64,000 nucleotides of DNA from Typhlomys cinereus (lineage: Eukaryota > Chordata > Mammalia > Rodentia > Platacanthomyidae), in assembly GCA_023101885.1 (NCBI GenBank), contig JALPQD010000137.1:930001-994000 (forward strand), given 5' to 3'. The position numbers and the translations under genes were made by a program. Under the pieces are notes generated by a model, which searched no databases, was not told where the DNA came from, and saw nothing but the letters and a program-made list of their open reading frames with translations. Each line of letters starts with the position of its first letter. Positions within the stretch are counted from its first letter, which is position 1. This document shows, one piece after another, positions 52,257 through 64,000 of this stretch.

Positions 52257-52407
52257 AATTTCATATATAATATTATTCCCATTTCAATTTTTTGCCTTTA
52301 GGCACTAGAACAAAGTTGAAAACATTAAGTGAGCTACAGAACACTTAACAATTATATAAGCAGTCAGCAGCATCATAAATCACAATTATCCTGAAACAAT
52401 ACATCAA
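52257..52407. repeat. Exact 151-bp direct repeat, copy 1
   Basis: Identical to 52661-52811 at every base I compared, from AATTTCATATATAATATTAT to GAAACAATACATCAA. The copies are 253 bp apart. The unit is unique AT-rich sequence, not a SINE or L1 that I recognise. Confidence 0.97.
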
Positions 52408-52660
52408 TTAATGAAGTGAACAGTTTAAGATAAAATTTATTGTCTTTCTAAGAGTTCTTAAATATATTTTGACCATGAAATTTCATGTAACTTAGGAATA
52501 GGATTGGAAGGATGGTTATACTCTAGGGCAGAAATTATACTCTGTTTTGGACAACACACCATTTAAACCACAGTGAAGTAGAAATACAGTATTTTGAAGA
52601 GGACGTTTTCTATATTTCTATTTTTTCAAAAGTAATAATGGAAGAAATCTTTTATTAATG

Positions 52661-52811
52661 AATTTCATATATAATATTATTCCCATTTCAATTTTTTGCC
52701 TTTAGGCACTAGAACAAAGTTGAAAACATTAAGTGAGCTACAGAACACTTAACAATTATATAAGCAGTCAGCAGCATCATAAATCACAATTATCCTGAAA
52801 CAATACATCAA
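52661..52811. repeat. Exact 151-bp direct repeat, copy 2
   Basis: The partner of 52257-52407, same orientation, zero differences seen. Flanks outside the unit are unrelated: ATTAATG follows copy 1 and AAATGC follows copy 2. Confidence 0.97.
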
Positions 52812-52933
52812 AAATGCAATTTAAACTGATAATGTATCATTTAATTATATTTTGATGTAAAGCAACATTTATCTAAATGACCTAAGAAAATATGGAGTCT
52901 TGGAAGATCGTTATTATTAAAGATTAAATTGGA

Positions 52934-52936
<3 letters not shown>

Positions 52937-52971
<35 letters not shown>
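52937..52971. repeat. (GT)n microsatellite
   Basis: About 16 GT units. Confidence 0.95.
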
Positions 52972-55952
52972 TGTAAAACATTGAGCAGCCTTGATCTTTA
53001 GGTATTTCCATTTACTGATAAAACAAAGATATGCTCTGAACAAATGCAGAATTTTTGTGACAACAGTGAATGAGAGGTCCTTGTTATGTAACAGTGGTTG
53101 GTGAGCAACTTTGACAAGGAATCAGCAATTCCTGATCAGAAATTATTTAGAGGGCATATATACTAACTCTGCATCACTTCTTATGAAGGTAAGTTGGTCT
53201 TCATCCTGAAAAGAACATGCGATGGAAACTAGGATAGGTTTTCTTAAATAGATAAAATATTAAGTTCTTCTTTCTCATCCTCCACACAGAATTAAATCAT
53301 TTCCATGCAAATTAGCTACATTAAAGATCTCAAATTATTGGGAAACCCATGATAGATGAGAGTATGTTGCACGACATAATTCTTAGAATGAAATCAGAGA
53401 ACTAATATCCCTTTAGAATCCTTTCTTATCTATGTTTGCTTTTATTCAAGACATTTGCAGATTTGCAAAATCATTTAAAAAAGTGCAAAGTCAAGCATTT
53501 TTATACAAATATTCTGAATAAAATCTCAGCTTATAAATGAGTCTCTCCATGTGTTATATAATCAAATATCAGAAAACACATGAGCACATAGATGAAAGAA
53601 AAAAGAAGGATTTAAGACCAACAAACCTTAAAACTGTCCACAGATAAACCATGGGGCAGCAGCCTTACTGTCTCCATGATGGTACTGAAATGCATTTTCT
53701 GTATACAAAAAGTGGGCTTGGAGGTTCACATGTATGCACATTGTAAGAATCACACTCTGTAGTGTCAACTTGTTTATAATCGATGGAAATGGAAAGCATC
53801 TGGGTAATTATTAAAATTCCTTACTTGTTAAATGGTCCAGATTATTATTCAACATACATATTTTTTAATAATAGCAGATGTTGTGCATGTGTCTTGGGCT
53901 TTTTAATGGTTTCCTGTGAATTAAAGAAAATATGGACAATCTCTGTTCTTTTAGGGAGAGGGGAAAATGCAACTGAGAAACCTAATCAGGTCTAAAAACT
54001 AGTTTATCCTACTTTGTACAAAGAAAACAGAAAGAGTCTGGGGAAGATAAACTAATTTCCACCAGTTTCTGAATACCACATATACACTAATTCAATTTAG
54101 ATTGATTTGATAATGTCTGTGGACTTTCTACCAAGGCACAAGGTTACTCCATACATTTAGACTTTCTCTCCAAAAATAGCAAGAGATGAAATGTTGTCTA
54201 GATTCTTTTTAATTTTATTTCAGTCCATCTTGATTTCTTGCTTCAAAGCAAATTAAACAAAAATTTTGACATGGTTCGAAACTTAGCAGAGTAGGCATCC
54301 ACCAGACCGATCGGCTTCGTGGAGAATAGCATAAGTTCAAGGGGAGCATGGTTTTGCCGGACCAAGTCCTGACTTACTGGCAAGCTTCTGTTTGCCCAGG
54401 AGGGAAATGAAAGATTAGCTCTTATTTTATACTTAATTTTTTAAGTGGCTAATTTTCATTTATAAAAATAACCATTTATTCAATGAGCAACAGAAAAGTA
54501 TTGGAAGAATAACCAGGAAAATGAAACCTCAGTCTTTTATTTTTTTATTTACTGTATTACTGTTAATAATATTTATCTTCAATTCATGGGCAGAGTTTAT
54601 ATGTAAAAATATATCACAAAATATAAAATATATACAGGACTCAGAAAAATCACTAGGTCTCTCTAAAATTTATTTCTACAGTTATATACTGAATACATAG
54701 GAAAGTGAGAAGTGTAATCTATGGGACTTGTTATCACTCTTTTCAAAGCCTGTCTCATCACTGTTACCAAATAGAATGGGGATGACTAAATTAAGAAACA
54801 TGGACAAAGCAAACAACATGAATTACTTTTTAAGTAGTAATATGATAAGATGTTATTTTCTTTCTCACCATGTCCAATTCTCCTACTTAGCAAGTACTGA
54901 TTTTTCTCATATATTAATAGGGAACATAAATTATTCAAATTATTAAATTCAATTATATTTGTATAATGCTGTAAATATTTCTTTATTCTAGATTTCTTAT
55001 TTTATACTCGAGTTCTTAGTGCTAGAAATGTCATTTTCAAGCTCTAGGAAGATAACTAATTAAAAGTACAATGTTTATCCTATGAGATGATACATGTTTA
55101 AAAGAAGTATGAACAAAAATCCAAATATAATTTATATTTCAAAAGAACAAATACCAAAGTATGGATGGTTTACATGATCAAAAAATCTTTTTATGCAATA
55201 TTTCATTGATAATATGGAGCACTTAATTCCAATGCAGAGAGGAAATCGATATTTAGTCCTTTTGTTTTCAAAAATATTGTCAATAACTTCCAGAAAAATG
55301 GTAGAACCTCTTCTTAAAATACATTGAAAAATAATCTACAAGAAAGAGGAAACTCTAAAAGACAAATGAACCGGCACTTGGGTGAAGGTTATAGTAGATC
55401 TGAAAACTAAACTATAAAGTGTTTGAGTAGAGCTTGAAGCACCAACCAGTTGCACTCTGGGAGGATAGCTGAGAGGTCAAGGTCTGAAAAGGTTGAGGAG
55501 AAGAAAGCAGGGGAATTCATGAATCACTGTACCTGGAAGTAGCATCTGATAGCATGAGAACTCTTATTAGATGAAATTATAGTTCAAGTGCTGAAGAGTA
55601 TGCACTGTGAAACTAGAACATCGAGAATGACGAGAAACTGCCTTCTCCTTTGCAAGAATGACAATAAAGGTCAACAAGGACAGGTGCCCCAAGATATTAA
55701 AATATATTGCTGTCGAAAGTTTGTAGAAAATAGATGGTTGTCTAAAGTTTTTTAAACATTATACTATAACTTAGAATTAGGAAAAATGGAAGTTATCTTT
55801 GGAAACTCAAATATTTAATATTTTATATATTTTTCATAGAAATAGGCAAATATTTTCATATAAAAATCAGGTTATGGTAAAGGCATGAGCAAAATAAGTA
55901 ATAAAAACTCCTCAAACTGATTGCTAAATGTCTTTAAAAAATTAATAGCCAG

Positions 55953-56278
55953 GGGTTGGGGAGATGTACCAGTGTGTAAAGTGCTTGTTGTACAAGCATG
56001 AGGACCTGGGTTCAAATCCACAGAAGCCAAAAATTAGCTGCATCCAACGGCATGCATCTGTAACACCACTGCTCTTGCACCAGAATGGGAGGTGGAAGCA
56101 GAAACTTTAGCTCGCTTGCCCGGCACATACAGGTGAACGACAAAACAAGACACCATGTACCAGACAAAGTAGAAGGAAGGATCGAAGACCATGGTCTTCC
56201 ATGCACATACAGTGTCACAACTGTGCCTATTCACAGACATCATATACATAGGTTCATAAGTGTTGAACACACAAGATA
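55953..56278 (+). repeat. tRNA-derived SINE (ID/B4-like)
   Basis: The head is AGGGGTTGGGGAGATGTACC with a clear B box, GGTTCAAATCCACAGAAG. A B2/B4-like body follows, with GAATGGGAGGTGGAAGCAGA and ACACAAGATAAAA at the end. Confidence 0.75.
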
Positions 56279-57779
56279 AAACTTACTGCTCTTATGCTTG
56301 TCTATAAATCTAACAACTAAGCAGAGAATATTAATTGATTTAAAAATTTATGAGTATGCATCTATGCATTTCTACAAATATACATATTCACAATAAACCA
56401 CAAAGTGAAGAGACTGCTATCAGTAGCTCTTGGTACTAATACTCTTGCAATTTATTGTTTGTTGCCTGAAGTAATAGTGTTACTCTGAGACTTTTAAAAT
56501 TGCAGAATAACTCAAATGAGTAATCATGCCAAAGTTAACAGCAATCAAGACTTTCAGGATTGAAGTGATGTAATTAGTAAATCAAAGAAATTAAATTCCA
56601 CATGCTAAAGCTGAATTATAGATATTGATTTGAACTCAAGATTTTTAAATGCATGTATTCATATGCCTTCTATGTCTGGTGAGAAAAAGATGTAGATGTG
56701 ATGTATTCTCCAGAATATAATATATACAAATTCCTGAATTGTGATCTCGGGGTGCCATTATTACCTAGAGATTTGGAGAAGACCAAAGACAAGTCTGAAC
56801 AAAATCAAATTGATTTAGGGGAGATTTTTCTGTTCCAGAGAGCAAAGAAACATGAAAGTGAATAGTTAGGTCAAGAACTAAAGACCAACTCTGAAGGTAC
56901 TGCTGCTGAGCAAAGCGGATTGTGAGAACAGTGGTAAGTGAAGCACATCACATGAATACAATTTGAATCTATGAAGAAAGAAGCAAAAGGAAACAGCTCA
57001 CCACCTTGGTTTGCCATGAAGCTACTTATCCATCTGAAATTAGTCATGGAAAGCAAAGACAAGCATTACTGATATGCACTATTTCAAGGAAGTCCATCCC
57101 AGTTATAGAATAATGTGGAATACAGTATTGTATAAAAGAATATGATATAGAACAAAAGAATCAGATAATAATATGAAATAATTTTCTCAACATAAAATTA
57201 TCAATTATTGTTACTAATGTCTATAACCTGGCATATTGGAAATGTTAGCCTACAAAGATTACCTGTGATTTCAAGTAGAACACATTCATTTTGGTGACAG
57301 ACACCTGAACCCATCAATCAAACTAAGGTCATTAGTAAGCAAAAACAGAACAGCACAGATACTATGTGTTTTCGGGGGTGACACTTAGTCCTTTAGATAG
57401 AGCTTCCAGTTAACCGAACATAAAGGAATTAGGAATGATTTCATAAGGAACCAATAAAACCCACAAAATGACCTACTCAAGATCACCTGGTTAATTTCTT
57501 TAATCTGACAAAGATCATGGACAAAAGACATGCTAACTAGATGGTGTATATCATCCTAGACTTAAGAACTCATCTCAGCAAAATTTAGAGGAAAACTGGG
57601 AGAATTTAACATGGGTTCAGTGTTTGATAATATAACTTTTAATTACATAAGGCACAATAATGTTATGTTTATAATATGGAGAAAGATTTCTATTTTTGAG
57701 TTTCATGTTTACATTTTTAGGGTTATGTCACGGTTTTTATTTTACTTTGGTCGACAAAGGAATGGTTTGTATAAAGGAT

Positions 57780-58170
57780 TGTGGATAATTCAGCCTGAGA
57801 AGGCAAGATTCCGTACTCACTGAGGAGACCCCAAGGAAAAGAGAGGACACAGTGTGCTGGGCTGGACATGCCACAGTAACATCACAGGACAGGGATGAAG
57901 AGGAGCACAGTGTTGTCAGTAAGGGGGTAACAGGAAGCCCTGAGCCAGGAGGTGCAGGGTTCAGAGATAAGCTGTTTGTTGGGGTGACCTGTGGAGTTCA
58001 GATTCATTCTATCTACAGGTCCCAATGTCTGTGGGATTTGGTGCCTCTCTTGTAGATGTAAGGGATCCACTCGCCCCTTGAAGCTGACTTCAAATGCAGC
58101 CTCTCTCTCTCTGAGGATGAAGGTGACGCCTCTGATCCTAGCCAACATAACTTTTTAGGCAGCCCAGGAC
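57780..58170. other. GC-richer unassigned block
   Basis: This stretch is visibly richer in G and C, and in CpG, than its AT-rich neighbours. Open frames on both strands show no family signature. It could be a diverged LTR or other repeat, or a non-coding element. Confidence 0.4.
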
Positions 58171-58554
58171 AAATGCAGACAACAATTTGAATCAATGCTA
58201 CTTGTTGAATAATAGCATTTAATTTTTTAAACAGGAAATAGCAAAATGTGCAGGTGCTAAATTTGTGAATAAGAATAAAAACACAAATAAGAGTTGCAAG
58301 TTTGAAATAAAGAGAAAAACCTGCCTATTCGGATGATAATCAGGAACACAACCAGATGCATTTCTGATCATAATTATTTTCAACAAATTGGAGTAACCTG
58401 TTTAAGCACACTCCATCCATATGTCCCTTATAAGAGACTCTAATTAAACTACACTGAAAGGCTAAAAGTGAGGGGTAGAAAATATATCAGCAAAATTATA
58501 ATCTAATACCTGAGGTTTCAAACATATCAGATAAAACAGCATTACACTTTTACT

Positions 58555-58728
58555 TATCTTTGTGTGTCTATTTATGTGTGGGGTGCATGTGGAGGTTAAA
58601 GGACAGCCTGTTGAAATTGGTTTCTTACTTTTACCATGAGGATTCCATCGATTCTAGGTCCAACTGAGGTCATTAGGTTTAGTGGACAGCACCTTTATTT
58701 GCTGAGCCATCTTGCCACTTCAAAGTAG
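58555..58728 (-). repeat. B3/B2-like SINE (antisense)
   Basis: The order is TGTGGGGTGCATGTGGAGGT, then AAGGACAGCCTGTTGAAATT, then the reversed head TTTATTTGCTGAGCCATCTT followed by GCCACTTC. Confidence 0.7.
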
Positions 58729-59989
58729 AATTTGAATTTTAAAAAATGAATATGAATTAAGGAATTTCAAACAAAAGGAAGACATGATAAAAATGTGCAA
58801 AATAAAGTGTAGACAATTGAAAATAGTTTCAATAGACGACATAAATGGCCTCATACCCGACAAAAGATCACAATATTAGAAGCAGAATTTGCACATTAAT
58901 GACCTTCTTGGGAAGTTCAGTTTTTTTTTCTCAGAAGAAATTGAAAGATCAAACAAAACAAAAAGGCTATATGAGGTCACAAGCGTTACTGTTTATTCTA
59001 AGAATAAATGTCATATAAGTCTCTCCATAAACAATGCAATTAAGTTAGAGAATTTAAAATGTCTTGTTAATGAGCTCATTGTATGTTCTCACAAGTATAT
59101 CAGCTAATTTAAACACTTAATATAGTTTTTCAATATGGACAATTTTCGGATTTGGTAACATGCCGAGTTTTATTTAATTGTAGTAGAAAACCTTCATATG
59201 GCCATTTCTGCTCCACATAAACAAGTTATACACATACACACCCCCCTCACACACACACACTGAGCAGGTGACATCACAGAAAAGCCATTTCTGAACTGAA
59301 CATCTACTGCTGCAGAGAACAGGAGAAAACACAAGGAAAGCTTCCCCTCTTAGGCTGTGTTTTCCGAGGACCTATAAGGCAGGTCTTAATGTTAAAAGCA
59401 AACAAGGGCAATTCATGAAATCAAAGTACAAGACTAGTTCAGGAACACATGCTACAATGCCTCAGGTGAAATGCTTGCAAACTGGATTCAGCAATACATA
59501 AAACAGAGCACATGAGAGGCAGGAATGATTTTACAATCGATATATCAAACAGGTGGAGATGCAAATAAAATACAGCACTAGGGTATAGACTTGCTGTGAT
59601 AAAAGAGGGACTTACCAACTGATTAACTGAACACACAACTAACTTTGATGGACAATATGCATTAAGCATTTTAAGTGGCACTAGAGTGATTGATGATTTA
59701 CTCCAAAACATAAAATGAAATAAAAATTAAAAACCTTCTCATACAAGAAAAAAATTTAGATGAAGACTAATATGAAAATAAAAGTCAACGTAAAATAATA
59801 ATGGGAAATATTAATTATGATTCCTAGCAGATAACTAATAGGGAGACAAATGTAATGAACAATTTGAAACTTAGCTCTAATATAAAACAGAGTTAGAAAG
59901 ATTTGGAAAGTTATTTCTAATGCCCATGACATTAACAGTAAAAATGAAAACATCACAACAACAGACACAAGAAGATGTCTCCTTCCTTC

Positions 59990-60115
59990 CTTTCTTTGGG
60001 TGAGGTAAGGGATAGGGGAGTGGGAGTTGAGATCTCACTAGGTAATAGCCAAGTTTGGCCTCAAACTCAGAATTCTCTTGGAGCATGGGTAGGTGTACAC
60101 CACCACCACAGGCAG
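59990..60115 (-). repeat. B1-like SINE (antisense)
   Basis: GTTGAGATCTCACTAGGTAA, then CCAAGTTTGGCCTCAAACTC and GTAGGTGTACACCACCACC. Confidence 0.75.
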
Positions 60116-60150
60116 TGTGTTACTCTTCTACTAAGAGTAGCGTCAACACT

Positions 60151-60204
60151 GTTGAGCACACTGTGTTAATTCTAAAAGAATAAGCCAGAAGTACCTGTGG
60201 CTGG
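60151..60204. repeat. Near-exact 54-bp direct repeat, copy 1
   Basis: Matches 60815-60868 at 52 of 54 positions, from GTTGAGCACACTGTGTTAAT to ACCTGTGGCTGG. Confidence 0.95.
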
Positions 60205-60317
60205 TCTTTTTTCTCTTCCTGTTAGAAACTAAGAATTATGTACTGCATTTGAATTAGGGGAAGTTATTGTAAGTCAGTTTCAATCTTCTCACTGTAATTT
60301 CATCACTTAAAGAGATA

Positions 60318-60510
60318 ATAAACCAAGCCTGGTAGCACAAGGTTATAATCCCAACACTTAAGGGACTGGGGGTCCTGAGTCAGGGCCATTTGATGAGACT
60401 CAGTTTTAGAACCAAATGTAAAAGAAGGTTGTGGACAGAGTTCACTGGTAGATGGCTTAGGGAGCATGTATGGGGCCCTAGGCTCAATTCCCTAATACCA
60501 TACATAAGCA
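60318..60510 (+). repeat. B4-like composite SINE (B1 plus ID parts)
   Basis: A B1-like part (CAAGCCTGGTAGCACAAGGT, then TAATCCCAACACTTAAGGGA) is followed by an ID-like part (GGCTTAGGGAGCATGTATGG, then CTAGGCTCAATTCCC). Confidence 0.7.
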
Positions 60511-60814
60511 CCAAAAGAGAGATAATGGAAAAGTAAATCATTTAATTCTGAAGATTTAAAAGTAAAAGAATATTGTCAAAATGGAAAGCAAGCCGAGGCA
60601 TGCTTTGTGGACTGAGAATGAGCACGGCTGGTAGGTTTCCATTAGAGTCCATCCACTTGTCTTCCTGCCAGTTGCTATGACAGCTCCCACTTTCATGGCA
60701 TCTTTCTAGAACTGTCTGTAGAAATTAAATACATTCTCTAAGGCCAAATGATCAGTTTCTCAGCCCAGAACATGGGCCTTCCGGGTATGAACGTGCAGGT
60801 ACTGAGACGCTGCT

Positions 60815-60868
60815 GTGGAGCACACCGTGTTAATTCTAAAAGAATAAGCCAGAAGTACCTGTGGCTGG
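60815..60868. repeat. Near-exact 54-bp direct repeat, copy 2
   Basis: The partner of 60151-60204, offset 664 bp. The B4-like SINE lies between the copies. Weak similarity may continue to the right of both copies. Confidence 0.95.
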
Positions 60869-62064
60869 AAGTTTTCCGCTTCCCTGATTCCTCAGTCAGT
60901 CCAATCTTCCATGAGAGTCAGAATATTGCTAGCTGTATGAATGGAAAACCAACTATCTTAACTGCTTTAACAGAAACACTTTCTCTTTGTGCTTGATGCT
61001 AACCATGCGACCAAATGCTGGGACTCCTGCCAGACAAAGAAATGCTGAAAGGGCAGATTGTTCTGCTCAGTGCAATCAGATTAGGATTCGAAGCTCAACA
61101 GAATGAGACCTGAATAACAGGCACAGAATGTCAGGGTGGCAGGGACTTGATCTTACATTTGGTCAATGTCAGTTACTTGAGATACATTAACTTTTCCAGA
61201 CCCTGGGGAGTCCATGTCCTAACTGATTGCTTCTGTGGCCTGAGACATATTTTTTTTTAAACAGAGATGGTTTGTTTTCCTCTTATGTTATTGTTTCGAG
61301 CTTCTCCACCTCTCTGATGTGGCTGACGATAAACATGATTTATGAAATGTGGAATGAATAAAGATACTGCTGTTTCTCCAGTGGAATTATCTATCAAGTA
61401 TCTGAAGACTACCCCTTCCACCTCTCATTGCCATGGCTGATGTAAAGTGACCAAATCTTGGCCTGTGAGACTCCTTTTCCTGAGCCTGTATGAGAACAAA
61501 GCAATGACTCTAGGCAGGTGGGCTAGAGAGGCTGTCAGCAGCTTGCGGTGCCCCAGAAGCTGGTGTGTAGGCATGCTTGATGAGGCAGAAGTAGTTCTCT
61601 GAATCTTTGCTTTTCTCAAGGTCTGGCATCATTTCTCATTTCTTACAATGTAGATGCTCAGTGCTCTCTCCTATGAGATTATATTTTTTTTTAAAGTACA
61701 GATATTGTAATAGAATCACTTCTAACTGTTCTTTTGCCACCTGAAGTTAAAAGTTCTTCGTTATCAGCTGTGTATTCTCCTTGGTGTGACCATAAGATTC
61801 CCTAGAAAGGGTTGTCTGCATTGATTTGCCTCTGATTTCCTTCCAAATCAGTAGCAAAATACGCTTCAGAACTGTTTCCCCCAAAGGAATTTGCTTTTGG
61901 AAAGTTATCAATGACTCTAAAGCTTGGACAGCTTTTCTTTGATTTCTAAACATCTGAAACTTCACTGTTGCCTATGAGCTTATATTCATGTAAGATGGCA
62001 GAATACCTGACCACTCTTACATGAAAGAGGAAAATTCCTTTTTGCATCTCTTATATATTCTTCT

Positions 62065-62165
62065 TTGCATCTCTCTATATTCATACATACATACTATATA
62101 TGTATATATATATGTATGTTCTGGTATGTGTGTGTGTGTTCATGTGTGTATATGTGTCTATGTAC
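62065..62165. repeat. (TA)n/(GT)n low-complexity sequence
   Basis: Mixed CATACATAC, TATATA and GTGTGTGTG runs. Confidence 0.9.
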
Positions 62166-62171
62166 ATGCTT

Positions 62172-62245
62172 CTGATGTTCAGGGTTGAACCCAGTGCTAC
62201 CACATGCTTAGCTAGTGCCATGTCACTGAGCTGTATCGCCATAAA
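62172..62245 (-). repeat. ID-like SINE (antisense)
   Basis: CAGGGTTGAACCCAGTGCTA, then ACATGCTTAGCTAGTGCCAT and CACTGAGCTGTATCGCC, are the reverse of a tRNA-derived ID head with its B box. Confidence 0.75.
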
Positions 62246-63154
62246 GATCCATACATTTCATTTCCTAAATGTTCCCACCACAATTAGCTTGCAGGCCTCA
62301 TCTCCTTTTCCTCCACGTGGCTCATTTCCTTATCAATAAACTAGGACTATAAATGACACCTACTTCCGCAGGGTTGCTAGGAGGATTAGGCAGAGGAATC
62401 CTTTTAAAGCACTTAGAACCAAGACTGACACAAAGTAAGTGTGGACATGGGTGATTTTAAATTACTACTGAATCCATCTCTGAGTTTACATGGAACGAGA
62501 GGCATGCTTTCATTTCGATCTGGGTCACCCTTGTCCTGAAACATACCAAACTCCTATTTTTCTCTCTGTGCCTTATATCTTTACAAAGCTGAAGCTACAG
62601 CCCATCCATTTAAAAACTCCTCAAAATTCCTGCATACAATATAAAGGGCAAATTCATGTGTGTGCAAAACATGGCCCTCTGTGGTTCGGCCCTTTCATCT
62701 CTCACTAAGACTGAAGAATCTAGAATTTTCTCTTAAAACACACTATTTTTCAGATTTCTGTCTTTTTTTTTAACCTCTGGCTAAAATGCATTTCTTCTTA
62801 ATGTGACCTGCTTGCCTCAGATTCATCCTTTCTGAAAAGAAAAATTCCCCCTCAAGTATTATTTCAAATTCTGCTTTTAGTTTTCCATAGATATTCCTTG
62901 AGTACAGAATAATGGCCCCTGCTGCATCATATCATAATTTCCATTTATATGGAAAATGTATGGGAGAGAGACGTACACATGACAGGTCCTGGAGGCTGAA
63001 CAAGTTTCCATTCATCTTTTAATCCCCAAAACTAGTCATAGCTCTTGGCGCATGGTGAAAGCCTAATAATGACTTGCTAAATGAACAAAGGCATGATAAA
63101 GCAAGCTGAAAAGTCACCCAACTCAAGGGTGAAAGGTCTTAGAAAGCCCAAATA

Positions 63155-63345
63155 GTGGTTAGTGACACGGCTCCATGAGTATAGGTGCTTGCTGCCAAGT
63201 ATGATGTCTTCAGTTCAGTCGTCAGACCCGTCATGACAGAAGTGAGCTTGTCCCCTGGCCTCTACATCAGCATGTCATTTCATGTGTGCACATTTACACT
63301 CCCGCCCACCCCCCCCCACTCACACACACTAAACAAACCAGGGGG
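63155..63345 (+). repeat. tRNA-derived SINE (diverged)
   Basis: GGTTAGTGACACGGCTCCAT, then a B-box-like CTTCAGTTCAGTCGTCAGAC, then a TGTGCACATTTACACTCC-type end. It runs into a (GA)n tract. Confidence 0.55.
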
Positions 63346-63363
63346 GAAGAGAGGAGAGACAGA

Positions 63364-63425
<62 letters not shown>

Positions 63426-63468
63426 AAGACAGAGAGATAGAGACAGAGACAGGGAGAGAGGGAGAAAG
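63346..63468. repeat. (GA)n purine tract
   Basis: Over 100 bp of AGAGAGA with interspersed GACA units. The RERERE-type frames across it are not genes. Confidence 0.95.
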
Positions 63469-64000
63469 ACCACATTGTCAAAATTAAGAAGATATTGTGA
63501 GGACTGGAGAAACTTTAATTTTCTTAAATAGCCTTAGGTTGAGTATCAGTTGAGAATCACATGCTTTGCTAAGGCAATTTCTAAATTAGGCCAGAAAACT
63601 TTTACCTTGAAACTGATGTCTACATTGATGATTTTAGTATTTTTAAATTTGTATTTCCTCTTTGGGGAATCCATTTGAAAATTGTAATGGACTTCAAAAC
63701 CAAAAATCAGTCTGGAAATCACTAAGGTAAATTATTCTAGCTTACATAACAAATCAATTAAAGAATGCTTGATCGGGGAAAATATCACACTGAGTATCTG
63801 TCACATGGGATCTAATTGCATGAGAAATGGGTAGGATATAGGTTCACAACTAATCATTGCAAATATGGATGACAGATAAGGATAAAGAAGCAGCAGGAAC
63901 CCTGAATGGATGTTCATTACATTTACATATTTCATAGCAATCAGTAAAGGCTTGTGCCCCCAAATCAAAAATATCCTCATAGTCATGCTGGATATTCATG

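Larger units (their letters stand above)
25853..64000 (-). other. Pard3b: Pard3b intron 5' of exon A (partial, at least 38 kb)
   Basis: No exon could be recognised between exon A and the window end. I looked specifically for the N-terminal domain and adjacent linker of PAR3-beta on the minus strand, by eye. The content is retroposons, simple repeats and AT-rich unique sequence. Stretches in which I see nothing specific include about 31.6-33.9, 36.9-41.8, 41.95-44.4, 47.0-52.2, 53.0-55.9, 56.3-57.7 and 61.0-62.0 kb. Confidence 0.75.

Noticed and set aside
61747..61965. Minus-strand 72-codon frame
   Set aside because: It looked protein-like in composition, but I recognise no motif, splice sites or start context that would support a gene.
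63185..63531. Plus-strand frames rich in RERERE
   Set aside because: Translation of a (GA)n microsatellite next to a SINE.

Overview
This window is mammalian genomic DNA, most likely from a rodent. It has no operons or dense coding, is AT-rich and CpG-poor, and is full of rodent-type retroposons: B1-like SINEs, tRNA-derived SINEs of the B2/B3/B4/ID type, and L1 elements whose 3' UTRs carry the G-rich tract typical of rodents. The youngest tRNA-derived SINE family (for example 7740-8056) has a CA-repeat tail and a GC-rich body that do not look like the standard mouse or rat consensus. A non-murine rodent such as a jerboa-like or mole-rat-like lineage is possible, but I cannot fix the species.

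The only gene I can support is Pard3b (PAR3-beta / PAR3-like polarity protein), on the minus strand. Six consecutive internal exons lie at 25764-25852, 16517-16603, 10227-10352, 8575-8930, 4931-5070 and 3553-3681. Every junction has AG/GT splice sites and the codon phases join exactly, giving 927 nt or 309 codons with no stop. The segment covers the end of the linker after the N-terminal domain, all of PDZ1, the PDZ1-PDZ2 linker and PDZ2. The start of the gene lies beyond 64000 and the rest (PDZ3 and the C-terminal tail) lies before position 1.

Layout: 1-3552 is intron downstream of the PDZ2 exons. 3553-25852 holds the six exons and five introns of 1.2-9.2 kb. 25853-64000 is at least 38 kb of intron with no exon I could recognise. 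It holds a 5'-truncated antisense L1 (26757-28620) flanked by long repeats of about 200 bp, older L1 fragments near 30.5-31.3 kb and 46-47 kb, a nested SINE cluster at 34.9-35.7 kb, and simple repeats.

The most unusual signals are small sequence duplications rather than a new coding system. They are: a 34-bp exact copy of Pard3b coding sequence in the adjacent intron (9719-9752); an exact 151-bp direct repeat (52257-52407 and 52661-52811); a near-exact 54-bp repeat (60151-60204 and 60815-60868); tandem duplications at 3089-3276 and 10439-10500; and a perfect 30-bp palindrome inside a B1-like SINE (22880-22909). I found no RNA gene, CRISPR array or novel protein system. Most open frames in the window are chance frames or frames in SINEs and simple repeats.
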